Positions 36,983 through 48,202 of a DNA stretch of 64,000 bases are shown piece by piece. The notes beneath the pieces were generated by a model. The model saw only the letters and a program-made list of their open reading frames with translations. It did no database searches and was not told the origin of the DNA. The position numbers were made by a program, and so were the translations under genes. The stretch lies in contig CALYLW010000181.1 of the NCBI GenBank assembly GCA_944989445.1, positions 275,764-339,763 on the forward strand. Reading direction: 5' to 3'. The DNA comes from Ampullaceana balthica. Its lineage: Eukaryota; Mollusca; Gastropoda; Lymnaeidae. Numbering within the stretch: the stretch's first letter is position 1; every line of letters starts with the position of its first letter.

Positions 36983-37050
36983 ATAGGGTTACGCTAAGGG
37001 TTACGGTTTTAGGGCTAGAGGTTAGGGGCTAGGGGTCAGTGTTAGGGGTT
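36983..37050 (+). repeat. Degenerate telomere-like G/T repeat
   Basis: The segment holds gggttacgctaagggttacg, tttagggctagaggttaggg and further gttagggg variants. It is a diverged TTAGGG-like tract, about 70 bp, not a perfect array. Confidence 0.6.
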
Positions 37051-37321
37051 TGGGATCGTAAATTATACTTTCAAAGACGATCACACGTTTTGAAAAAATT
37101 GCATACATTTAGAATTACCTCACTCCCCCCCCCCAAATTATATTCTTAATTTACCCCCCCCCCATCCCCCACCGCCCCGGTTATCGCAGATTGTTGTTTG
37201 TTGCTCCGAATTACGATATTAAACACTAAGAACAATGTTTGAAATGACAATTCAGTCAGTCTAGTTAAAATGTTTTCTTCATTTGATCCGTCTTTTGGTC
37301 TTAAAATACAATAAAGCCAGG

Positions 37322-37652
37322 GAACAACAAAGTTTTTGACTATAAATCCTTCATATTTGAGACATATCTAAAAGTATGTTCAATTTAATACGCTCCGCGC
37401 GACAGACTAGCATAAACATTTACACGTTACATTACATAGAGATACATAGAGAATCTAAAAACTCAATTAATTTAATTACAGTACATTCGATCGATGAGAA
37501 ATTTATCTAGATCATTTTTATCGTCGCCGCGAGTGTTCCTGCAAAATTTCAGCTCGATAGGATACCGGGAAGTGGGTTAAAAATCGATCCAACGTTTTTG
37601 CGACGGACAGACAGGCAGACGCTACGAGTTAATATAAAGGATTTAAAAAGAG
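37322..37652 (+). mobile_element. Family X, 3' fragment
   Basis: It begins caaagtttttgactataaat and contains agtatgttcaatttaatacg, aaaatttcagctcgatag, ggaagtgggttaaaaatcga and a terminal gagttaatataaaggattta. It lacks the 5' ggtggcgctgcg block. Confidence 0.7.
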
Positions 37653-38300
37653 ATTTAAATATTATGACGTAGTTTATTTACTAAAATCTTGCACCTAAGG
37701 TTTCACCCTCCACGTGCCTCACCTCAATTTTATCTTCTACCAAGTACAGTTCTCTTCACGTGGTCAGCACCGTCACAGTCCTGGAGAACCTCAAACCGCT
37801 TATTGCGGCACCGATGTGTAGAGTCTCTCCACGTGACCAGCGGAGCAGAAGCTGAAGCGTCAACAGGGAAAGGTGAGAGCCCCAATTACCTGCCGTGCAG
37901 TTCTGGCGTCGTAGGAACTCTCGCCTGTCACACTCTTATTTACTTTTCATCCAAGCCTGACCCGTCGCTGGAGACAACGCCGGGGATCTGCTAAGACGTG
38001 GAGTGCCCTCCCCCCCACCGAACCTCGTACTCGCTTTACAGCAACAACAAAACGCGACAGAATTCTGTCGTAATAGTTGAGGTGGAACCGCTGGGAATTC
38101 CTTGGGGGACAGCCACAATTACAGTTTTGTAAAGTAACTGAACCTTTTTTTTTGGTCTTATTTTGATAAGTCTTGGGTCCGTATGGATAAGAAATAAATT
38201 GGGTCGGGTAAATTTACGGTAGTGAAATGGTTCAAAGAAAAAACAAAATGGGTTTGAGTGTGTGAGTATGTGTGAGGGTGTGTGAGTGAATGCGTGTGAG
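37653..38300. other. Noncoding sequence ending in a GTGTGAG-type repeat
   Basis: No gene is recognised. 38250-38300 is a (GTGTGAG)n-like tract in which the next transposon inserted. The same tract continues at 42243-42290. Confidence 0.5.
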
Positions 38301-39422
38301 CAGGGCCGGTCCTAGAGTACGCGGGGCCCAAGGCAGCAAACTATGAGCGGGGCCCTGGGCACAAGGCAGCAGACGAGGATCGAGGCCAATACAAAAATGT
38401 GCATTTCTACATGTATTTAAATTATGGTGGAAAATAATTTACTTAATGTTTTATTCTATAACAGCATTGACACATCAGTAATTAGTTTTATTCATTTAAT
38501 TGAAGATCCTATACTATAACTCAAAAAGGATGTTAATAATTAAAATGTTTTGTTTTGGTAATTGATCGTTTATATAAACTATATACACTAGCGTTAGTTT
38601 GCTTGTATCTTATACTTCCACCTTGTTTTTACAACTTCCAAGCAAATCATGCGAGCTTGGGCGGCTGAAAAATCTGAAATAAGTTCATTATGGTCAATAT
38701 CATAAGCAAATTCATTCTCAATTGACAAAAATAGCTGTTACTGAGCCTATCTTGAATCATTGTTGATAGAATATAGGTTTCAATAAGCTTTTGTTTCGTA
38801 ACGCTTCTTTCTCCGGAAGCAAATGTGACTGGTATGGTTAAAAGTATTTGAAGTGCAATGAGTGCACTAGGAAGGAAATTTGTTTACTGAAAGAAACTGC
38901 AAAATCTTAACTGGATTGCTGTAGGTCTGTAGGTGACTGCAAGAATTATGAAACTCAATGATTGCAACTTTTCATCAAGCATAAAACCAACAAGATCCTT
39001 ACTTTTGTTGGCTGTGAGCTTTTTCTCCAGATTCATACTGCAATTCAGTAGATGGGTAATTGATGAAATTTATAAAGCAGGTGTTGTCCAGTACTTTCTT
39101 TTACTTCTAGTGCTCATGAATTACTTCAGAATAATATACACCTCCTGGAGTTGCATAGCGAATTTCGGTGACATCTGTTCTTGGTGACTTTGGTCCGATG
39201 CGCAATCAAGTATTACCTAAAGTATTTAACTGATTTGTACTATTCCTACAATAATTTTCTTACCCTTCCCGTTAATGAAATAAGCACGTTTTAAATTCGC
39301 TTTCCCAAGTAGTGATCATGGATTTCATCATTTCTTCAGCGGCGTAGCGTGGGTATGTGCCGCCCGGGGCAAAACCCAAATTTGCCGCAGCCCCCCCCCC
39401 AAAAAAAATGTTAATGCTATAA

Positions 39423-40145
39423 GATCCGTCCATAAATGACGTCACGCACCTATATTTGTGACGATGTGTGACGAGGGGGGGGGTAAGAATTGTGACGCCA
39501 CGTGAAAACACGCTTCTTTAAATCAAAGTTCCACTTAAATATTCGATTTCTTACTATTTTTTAAATGTGTAACATATAAACAGTTTATATGCTATACATT
39601 TACTGTTTATATGTTATACATTTACTAATTTAAAAGCCTGGTTGCAGTCTCACCCCCATTATATTATTTACTATTTTAAATGACGTTTTACATGGATTCA
39701 CGCGTGTTACGATATTACAGTGCAGTCTTACACTAAATCAGTGTTTCTCAGATAGTGGGGCACCCCCGGGGGGGGGGCGTGAGGCTCCGTAAAGGGGGGC
39801 TCGTTTGACCGTTATGCAGAGTTGTACTTATAACAATTTTATAGACAAATGATACTATTTAAAGTCGCGCTTTGGGGGGGGGCAGCGAAAATTTTTCTTT
39901 CTTCCTAGGGGAGGGGCATGACAGGAAATAAATGAGAAACACCGTACTAAATACATACTAAATGACAATAAATTGATTTCAAACATGCTCATTTTCAAAT
40001 AGAAAATACTGCTTTTAGGGTGAGTGGTCACAGCTTTGTGATATCATATTGGAGGGGAGGTCTCTGTTTTTGTGACGAAGTGTGACGAGGTTGTAGGGGG
40101 TTAAAAATTGACCAAAATCGCGTGACGTCATTTATGGACGGCCCC
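39423..40145 (+). mobile_element. Harbinger-like MITE, long form, copy H4
   Basis: The ends gatccgtccataaatgacgt and acgtcatttatggacggcccc are inverted repeats, flanked by TAA at 39420-39422 and 40146-40148. The interior matches H3 (acgatgtgtgacgagggg, ttccacttaaatattcga, gcgtgttacgatatta) and is interrupted by the hAT MITE at 39739-39944. Without that insertion it would be about 509 bp. Confidence 0.87.
39739..39944 (-). mobile_element. hAT MITE, copy 2, innermost level of the nest
   Basis: The ends cagtgtttctca and tgagaaacaccg are inverted repeats of the family seen at 2489, in opposite orientation. Flanks cactaaat (39731-39738) and tactaaat (39945-39952) match at 7 of 8 positions. Confidence 0.9.
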
Positions 40146-42242
40146 TAAAATAAAGATACGATGTAGTCTTTATTAGAAAATAAAAATAAGAACACAATAC
40201 CTATTTGTGTTATAAATGCAGGGAAAAGCTTCATTTCTTGAATACCATTGAAGTTTTATGTTTTTCCTCAATGCACAATTGTTTTCAGCCATACCCTGCT
40301 ATTATAACTATTGATATATAATCTTGGTGAATTCATGACTGATCTGAATTAATTTTTTTATTAACTTAATTTTAGAAAATTTATTTTAACACATTGCATT
40401 ATTTAACTTATTGTTCGAATTAATGATATTATTTTAGGCAGGTTAAATCTAGCCTAAATATCTAAAAAAATTGAATAAATTAACTGGTCTTGAATTCATT
40501 TATTATTTTTTTACCCGTGGGGTTCAAATATTCCTTGTTTGACAATGACACGTGAGATATTTTGTAAACTCTAACTTCAAGCCAAAATTTCAAAGTCCAG
40601 TATATTAGCTGGTGTATGAAAATCGTATCTGTTTTCTAAATTCGATATAACTGCTAAACCCACATGAATTTCTACACTAATCTCATGCTATTATTATGAA
40701 GAATAAAACTTTCCACATAAAATTTTATTAAATGTCAAAGCATCCCTTAGTATTCCATTAACTTCTCTGTGAGAAGCCTCTGTGTAACACTATTTGTATC
40801 ATGTAAACAAAATTGATTAAATGAACTTTTTGTGCGAGATTTGACATTGACATTTAATTTTTTGCTTGTTCTTTAAATCCTGCATACTTTTCAGCCATGA
40901 AGAAATATTAACACACGTTGGGCCTCTGCGGTCCATTATTTTAAGATCATCAATTATTTAAAATCTTTTTAGAAATTTCTTAAGAACCTCTTGCAACTTT
41001 GTTTTGTTCTTTATTAATAGTTTATTCTTTTTATTCAATCTATGATTCTTTCCAATTGCAAAAATAAAATTGGTAATGTTGAGCACTTGTTCAAGAGTGG
41101 CTACTTTGTGTTTGTGTGTGTGTCAAGTTTTAATTCCATGAGATAAGCAATTTTATTCATCATTTTTTTTATTTATTCCACACACAAAAAAGACATTCAC
41201 ATTAAAATAATTTTGCTTTGAAAGAAAAGACCATATAAGTAGGTCAACAACTTTGTTCCAGTAGTTTACCTACGTTAAAATCGATTAAATGTACCAGCAC
41301 ATAATTGTCATGTTGGTACACTACTTCAAACCTAATGTTTTTCAGCTCAGTAGAATTAGTTTTATTAGTCTTTAGATTAATAAAAGAACAGGAGTTTGAA
41401 ATTTTGGCATTAGAAAAGTCTACGTATTTTAATATAGTTTCTTCCTTTAAAAAAAAGAAAGAAGTATATTGTTATTTTTATTTTATTTTGTTAAACTTTA
41501 TTTTAACGTTATGTAATTTTAGAAGCTAATTAACAACGAGGAATTTGCCCCCCCCCCGCCACCCCAACAATGTGCCGCTCGGAGAATTCGATTCGCTCAT
41601 GTTTCAAATTGATAGGGTACAGTAAGATTTGCGTTTTACAACAGGAAAAGCTGTCAAATTTTAAGAAACAATTAAGCTGATACCACATCAGGCTGTGGTT
41701 TTTCAGAACAGTAGCATTAGTATCAGAAGAATTTAAGAAGTTCTGGCAGTTGAAACGTTCACATGCTTGATGATATTTCCTTTATTTCTTTTATTAATTT
41801 ATTATTTGGCTGTTATTTTATTTCGATTAAAAGCTCCATTTTCTTATAAAATTTTCATTGTTAGAAATTCTATATAAAAACTACTAGGAATTTGCCGCCC
41901 CTGTCAAAGTGCCGCCCGGGGCAGTCACCCCCCCCCTGCCCCCCTCGCTACGCCACTGCATTTCTTATTCTTCGTATATGTTCCAGCAAAACCGGATCAA
42001 ATTTGGCCAGCAATTCAAAAAGACCCAAAAAGATTTCATTGTGTGCCTGATGCAGTTTATCAAATGAACCAAACATTTTGTTATTATATATCGAATATAA
42101 AAGCCATTTTTGGTTTACAACTTCTTCATTTTCAACAAGCCGTTTGTTAACTTTTAAAAAGTAGTAAAAATGTTTAGTCAAAAGCGCGGGGCACTGAAAA
42201 GCGCGGGGCCCAAGGCGGTTGCCTCGTTCGCCTTACCCTAAG

Positions 42243-42495
<253 letters not shown>

Positions 42496-42627
42496 CAGCA
42501 ATTTTTTGTCTAGAAAGCAGTTTATAATATTCTTAAATTGTCTTTGTTAAGTAGACCAGTATAACTCTTAATTGCCAGTTGCATCACTTGTCCATAGATT
42601 TTTTTCCCCTTACGATGTGCCTACGGG

Positions 42628-42805
42628 CCTTGTTCTCCTTAAGCTGCGCGGGCGCTCAGATATCTGACCGAGACCACACAGCAGTTAAGAATTAGCGTGC
42701 AGCAAATTTGGTATAAAATTGCAATAAAATTTGGATGCTGCGCAACTTTGCACAATAGTTGGTTGTTTTTTTTTACTTTGCACAAGGTCAAACGAACCTT
42801 AGGTG
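42628..42805 (-). mobile_element. Dispersed ~170-bp MITE-like repeat, copy 3
   Basis: The reverse complement shows the same blocks as copies 1 and 2: aaggttcgtttgacc, gtgcaaag, ttgcgcag, gcaattttatac, ttgctgc, agatatctgag, gcgcagcttaagg. Confidence 0.75.
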
Positions 42806-42855
42806 ATGAGTCGAAAAATATGCATTAGACCTAACGCTGGTGTTTATTATTTTTA

Positions 42856-42924
42856 GGCGCCCCACTTATGCCCGGCATGCCACACCAAAACCACCGCGTC
42901 ACCACACAGTTTTGAGAAGCACTG
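42856..42924 (-). mobile_element. hAT end, one side only
   Basis: On the minus strand it begins cagtgcttctcaaaactgtg and continues ggtgtggcatgccgggca and taagtggggcgcc, a hAT-like terminus with a GC-rich subterminal region. The other end was not found. Confidence 0.5.
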
Positions 42925-44135
42925 CTGTAAATAACGCCAACACATTTCAATTGGTAGTCCTCTGCAGCAAGTCTGTACACAGATAAATACCCGACTGTCC
43001 GCGATTACTTTCGATGACCTGCCTCTTTTATAGATTATAACATTCCTCTCATCCCGTGTTCGCATCTGCACAATTAAATGTAGGCTCCGCTGGGAATTCC
43101 CGGAACACTATTTTCGGCGCGGTCAAAGAGCGTACAGCCAGCCGCGGCCATCATTAAAGAGATTGGCCCACGCCGGGTAAATGACGGTGGCCATTCATAA
43201 TGCATGCCCGTCAATCACTCACCCGTGGACACCGTCGCCTGGAGAGCTACCCATTTGCAGGCCATCCCGCGTCACTTGTCAGCCGTGCAGTCAGGAATTA
43301 CAGATAGATTTGGCTCGCGCTCGGACAGAAATCTGGCTATAGGTGAGGCTGAGCAAATTGAAAGCAAACACAAAATCTAAACAGGGGGCAGATTGAAATT
43401 TGAATTGGAATTTTTTTTTCTGGAAAAATCTTTATTATAAATACATCTTTTTGGTATGTGGGTGAAAATGTGTATTGGGGTTGGCCTGCATTTGGGGAAA
43501 AAAAAAGAGTTGCAGTGTTGCCCCCCACCCCCCAAAAAATGAGGGGCTCGATTGTGGTTCAACATAACCTGCCAGGGGCATTAAATCGGTAATGTTATTG
43601 TCTCCAAGAAACTGGAGCATTCTTTTATGTGTCCATTTGTCTGACTTGTTCATTTAATAACAAATAATGGTCTTAAAACGGACGTTTCGACTGAGCAGAA
43701 CCCGATGAGTTTCACGGATAAAGAATGAGATAAGATAAGATAAAGAAAACAGTGGTTGCCAGACTGGGGTGGTTGCTGCGTTTTGTGTGGAGGGATGTGT
43801 GCGGGCGAAACGCATGCGTGTGCCGGGTTGTGTGTATAGTTTTATGTCATGGCACTCATATTCCTCCAATGGTTGCCCTGAAGACTTCTGCGATTTCTGG
43901 GTTTTTCAGGTTGTCAAGGCCAAAGCGTAATCGTGTATTGCCTTGTTTTGCTATCTTTTTCCGGTGGAGATGGAAAGTCATCAGCACCAGATTACGGTCA
44001 CTGCCGATGGAGGCACACACCTGGTATGCAGTCAATGTCTCACCTCTGCAGCCATGAAAATATATGGAGGTGAGAATCTTGGGATTAGAGTTGGAAGGTT
44101 TGCCATAATTGTTGATCATGTCAGTGGATCGTTAA
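42925..44135. other. Noncoding, with a GC-richer island at 43075-43330
   Basis: No gene is recognised. 43075-43330 is repeat-free and balanced in base composition, with TAAT/ATTA-type motifs, and might be a regulatory element. Short frames at 43337-44180 are unfamiliar. Confidence 0.45.
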
Positions 44136-44139
44136 CTAT

Positions 44140-44580
44140 TGAATGGAGAATGTTGACCATAGACGATATAATTTTACCATAGACGATAGAATGCTGACCA
44201 TAGACGATAGAATGCTGACGATAGACGATAGAATGCTGACCATAGGCGATATCATGTTGACCATAGACGATAGAATTTTACCATAGAAGATAAGAATGCT
44301 GACCATAGACGATAGAATGCTGACCATAGACAATAGAATGCTGACCATAAACGATAGAATGTTGACCACATAACAAAAGAAATTTTGACTATAGAGAGAT
44401 GACCATAGTATGATGACCATACAATGTGGACAATTGAGTGTGTTTTTTATATAAAAACAATTATTTCCACATAGGTTAGTAACCACTGAGTCTTGGACGT
44501 AGTGTTGATCATAGAAATTTGACCCTGTGATGTTGACCATAGTATGATGACCATGGAATGTCGAACACAGAATATTGGCC
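44140..44580 (+). repeat. 21-bp minisatellite, degenerating to the right
   Basis: Units of accatagacgatagaatgctg are regular to about 44370. Beyond that only gaccatag- and gatgaccat-like pieces remain. It produces an artificial minus-strand frame rich in SSMVSIL repeats. Confidence 0.9.
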
Positions 44581-44970
44581 ATGGAATTATGGAAATTTAT
44601 TAATGTCTTATTTTATTTTATCAACTGCGTAATAGGTGTATCAACAAATACAGCCAGGTGCAAGAGGGGATAATGTTCCAATAAGATAAGTTTATTTTCG
44701 TGATACATTATTTGACTTGTTACTCGTAGATAAAAGGAAAATACGTTGTCTTTATTATGCTCTGAGTATCATGAACCCGAACTTTAATTGCTTACACCAG
44801 ACTGAATACCAACACGCAGTGATGTTCATGAATAATTGGCGGGGGGCTGAGCTACGGTGTTAACAGTAGGGTTCACGGTGGTCACTGGTTCTCAAGCCGA
44901 GCCCCTAGCGACCTACAAGCGCAATTGTTAATTTCATTACGATCAATGATTTCTTGACCTACTTCCTTAT
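44581..44970. other. Noncoding spacer
   Basis: Nothing recognised. Confidence 0.5.
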
Positions 44971-44986
44971 ACCCATCACTTTAGAA

Positions 44987-45166
44987 CAGGGGTGTGCAAC
45001 ATTTTCCAACGTTGGGCCCCATGTGAACTTTGTACCTGTAAAAAATGTACTCTTGATAACTTTAGCAAAGTGCGCGAGTATAAAAATCAAATATGATTGG
45101 CGGGCCACATGAACTGGTCTGGCGGGCCGGGTTGTGGCCCGCGGACTGCCTGTTGCACACCCATCA
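44987..45166. mobile_element. hAT MITE of the GGGGTGTGCAAC type (180 bp)
   Basis: The ends caggggtgtgcaacatttt and gttgcacaccc form an inverted repeat, with subterminal ggcgggccacatgaac and gcgggccgggttgtggccc blocks typical of vertebrate and invertebrate hAT elements. The 8-bp duplication is ctttagaa (44979-44986 and 45167-45174). The identity extends to 16 bp, acccatcactttagaa, on both sides. Confidence 0.88.
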
Positions 45167-45233
45167 CTTTAGAAGGACTTACAACAGATGATAATAAACA
45201 TTTTTTAAAATATTTTTTTAAAAGCGTATAGCC

Positions 45234-45615
45234 ATGGCATCCAACGTCTTTAACAAACTGTCCAACATCTTTTCCTCGACGACACTCAGCAGAAACACCA
45301 AACTAAAGATCTTCAACGCCTGCGTGATAATTTATGGCTGTGAAAACTGGAAGTCAACAAAGCTACAAGACCAACAACTCATTTTTTTTTCAAAATAAAT
45401 GCCTACGCAGAATCTTACATACAGACTTAATGAATTCTGCGGCACTACGGGAACTTTCTGGACAGTCATAGGTCTACCATCAAAAAAAGGAAGATGGTCT
45501 TACATCGGCGATGCATTTCGCAAGGACAACTCGATACTACACAGACAGGCCCTCGCATGGCAACCAGAGGGCAACCAGAGGGCAACCAGAGGGCAGCCAG
45601 AGGTGACCTGGAAGA
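45234..45615 (+). pseudogene. LINE ORF2 C-terminal remnant
   Basis: The first segment reads VFNKLSNIFSSTTLSRNTKL, then KIFNACVIIYGCENW, the conserved thumb region of one LINE reverse-transcriptase clade. A frameshift in a poly-T run leads to NKCLRRILHTDLMNSAALRE, and a second to GRWSYIGDAFRKDNSILHRQ with ALAWQPEG. The usual GKRRRGRPR tail is replaced by a short duplicated ggcaaccaga tract. It is inactive and lacks the catalytic part. Confidence 0.8.
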
Positions 45616-47405
45616 CCGAGAGAAACTTTACGAAGTTCAATCAACAAAGATAGCAAAAGTGTAGCTCTTCACACATCCCAACTCACTTACGATTCTTTTG
45701 TAACGGTTAAATTGTGAACCATATTTTTTAAAATATGACATTTACATTGCTTATCCTACAGATGTCATCCACTTTTAGGATTCGATCTATCAGATCACAG
45801 ATGAAAATCATTGCGGCGTTTTTACGCCGAATAAACCAACAATCCATTCGAGTCTATCAATAATTATTGTTTTTTTTTGCCACACGTCATCATCATCATC
45901 GTTTGGACTACAACAGCATGTATGGGCTTGACCAGCTCAATCAGTTTCTTTAATTCCGACCAATCCATGGCCTTTTACCTCTATGCCCGGACTCCAAGTT
46001 GTGGAATTAATATCTCGGAACTTTAAGGGGGCAGTGTTGCGTGAATTGCGCGAGAACCGCCGAGGTACTTGCCCGGCGACCAATTCTCACTGAATAACTT
46101 ATGACGCGATCATCAGACTAAAATAACTTTATCGAAACCACTTCTGCGAGCCGAGGGCTGGCAACAGCCGCGGGTCAATAAGTCATTAGTCATGGTCTTT
46201 TAAACAGTCGACCGTGATGTCGTCTGCTCTCACCAGCATGCTGGCCGGATGCCGCGCTAAGGTTTATTGGAGGTAAATAATAGGATAGGATCCATCAGGA
46301 CTGACCGGTACATCCCTAATATCAAAGAACGCTTCAGAAACGCGTGACTAGAAGTTTCTGGGCGTTACTGGGCTGTTATACATTAAAAATTTGTTTATAC
46401 TTATGAACATTAATAGGTTTGTAGACATAATGATTTATTTTTTTGTTTGGTGAGAATAGCCAATTCCGTCACAGTCAGGTTTTCATGCATGGCCCCTGTC
46501 CTGAACGGATTAAACTCATTACGTCATTTTACATTTTATTGTTTTTTTTTAATTCCTTCTCTTTTGCCTTTCTAATTCTATTTAATGTTAAACATTCTCT
46601 AAGCGTTATGAAAACTTTATTGTCTGAGTTTCGCCTATTCTTGTCAGTACTATGATAGCGTGAACACAACTAGACATTTCAAAGGACTTTGAGTTCCAGC
46701 GCATACGAACGCTGCATTGTCAAGTTCAAAGAAAGAGACATATCTTAGACACACAAAAATACATCGGTAAAATGTTCACACCTTTTCAGAAATTGGTGCC
46801 TTGCATTTGAGATTCAGTGCTGCTTACAATTCACAAAAACTGGCATTGTTCTCCACTGTTCCGGACTGAGAACCTCTGCTGTATTAATCCATGTCAGTTT
46901 AGCTCTAGACCACCAACATCATGAAGTGATCAAGGAATATGAACTCCTTTAGAACAGATATACGATCTGTTTACCTTTCCCTTGCCTAGCTGACGGAAGT
47001 CCCAAGTGCTCATTTTGCCAGGACCATCAATCATTTTTCCCCATAACAAAAATAAACTTTCACCGGTGTGTAAGAAATAAAAGTGGGGGGGGGTGATTTT
47101 TTCATTAAAAAAATAAAATAAAAAGGTAAATAAACACTTTCGGTTATTTTTGTAGAATGGAGGAGTCGATATCACGGCCGATGCGTTAGTGTCAAACTTG
47201 AGAATGCCTACTTAGCTAGTCATGAACTTTCTAAATAATCCATTAAAAAGTCAACGAAAGACAATTCGTCACTAAGCACATATTGATATATGATTTGTGT
47301 TACATTGCTAGCATCATTCCATCTATTCATAATGAGCGCATGTCACACCATGGTGGAAATCTATGAATAGAAACATCCAGCATATTCAGCTGGACCATCT
47401 TCTGA
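45616..47405. other. Noncoding, with a GC-richer island at about 46010-46280
   Basis: No gene is recognised. A short tcatcatcatcat tract lies near 45887 and might be another LINE tail. Confidence 0.45.
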
Positions 47406-47413
47406 AAAAAAAT

Positions 47414-48194
47414 TAGGGCTGTTAACGATTAATTTAAATTTAATCGTTAACTTTAGAAAAATTAACGATTAATTAATCGTTAATTTCGATTAAGACCAAA
47501 AATTAAATTTTATGATGTCATAAGTAACACTTATTAAACGTTCTTGTTGAAAATCTAAATAACACTGGAATGTCTCCTTTATATGTCATCTTTTAACCAA
47601 CTACGCAAAAAGACAAGTGTGTTGACATTATTTGGTTCAAGTGATGAGCGGGTCTAATTGACAATATAACCAGCCAATCTGAACAATCATTCACATGTAA
47701 CTGAGGTAACAACACTGTCTTGGCAAGGCATGACATTATCGGATATCAGTGTTCATTAAGTTTCCACCATTGTAGAGGATTAATGGATTCAGGAACTTTC
47801 ATCTCCATTTTGTAACGCAGTAATTCACCAGAAGAGCTGTCGTCATTTTCTGTCTCTGAGTCAGACTCCATTACTGCCATTAGCTTAATAGGCTTTTCAT
47901 TTGATTTGATAAGTAGGCGAAGTGTTAGAAACATGGTAGGCAAACGCTTTCTCACAATGGATACAATAAACTTATCAACATTTTGAACATTCCCGTCAGT
48001 CAATAGTTTAAAACCAAAATGTTCGTGTAATTGTCAAGAAATTTATTATTTATAGGCCACTATTTTTAAAATTATTTATATTTTGACTTCCAATAATTTG
48101 TAAGTGATGAGTTGATTAATCGTAAAAAAAATAATTTAATCTGCAAATTTTTTAAACGATTAATCGATAAATTAATCGTTAATTTCCGCAGCCC
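47414..48194 (-). mobile_element. hAT element of the TAGGGCTG type
   Basis: The left end tagggctgttaacgattaat and the right end ttaatcgttaatttccgcag-ccct form an inverted repeat with TTAATCGTTAA-type subterminal palindromes. Flanks read aaaaaaat at 47406-47413 and, allowing for the A-run, aaaaaaat at 48195-48202. It is the same family as 27147-27802. Confidence 0.82.
47690..48003 (-). pseudogene. hAT transposase C-terminal fragment (ZBED/hobo type)
   Basis: The minus-strand frame contains an acidic stretch (ESDSETENDDSSSGE) followed by VPESINPLQWWKLNEH, the usual entry to the hAT dimerisation domain. After a stop the related YPIMSCLAKT follows and then the sequence decays. The catalytic region is missing. 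Confidence 0.72.
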
Positions 48195-48202
48195 TAAAAA
48201 AT

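Larger units (their letters stand above)
39337..41958. mobile_element. Inner hAT-type element inserted in the outer transposase
   Basis: The ends cagcggcgtagcgtggg and cccctcgctacgccactg form an inverted repeat, each with a GCCGCCCGGGG-type block inside. It is flanked by a perfect 8-bp duplication catttctt at 39329-39336 and 41959-41966. It is the same end type as 15830-17926. Its AT-rich interior (40150-41880) has no recognisable transposase. Confidence 0.92.
38620..42181 (-). pseudogene. hAT transposase pseudogene split by an inner transposon
   Basis: On the minus strand, 42181-41967 reads a hAT segment with LGLFELLAKFDPVLLEHIRR. The reading resumes below 39329 with DEIHDHYLGKRI and then decays. 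The C-terminal dimerisation block appears at about 38800-38640 as KQKLIETYILSTMIQDRLS and NEFAYDIDHNELISDFSAAQ. Conceptually skipping the inner element and one copy of its 8-bp duplication keeps the frame across the insertion site, which shows the ORF was still aligned when the insertion happened. Several stops are present elsewhere. Confidence 0.75.
38301..42242 (-). mobile_element. Outer hAT transposon (ZMYM1-like type) of a four-level nest
   Basis: The left end is cagggccggtcctagagtac with gcggggcccaaggc inside. The right end carries gcggggcccaaggcggttgc and cgccttaccctaag. It lies in a GTGTGAG-type repeat, with flanks cgtgtgag (38293-38300) and tgtgtgag (42243-42250), 7 of 8 identical. 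Minus-strand transposase pieces lie on both sides of an inserted 2.6-kb element. The right end matches the left only loosely, so that boundary is less certain. Confidence 0.75.
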
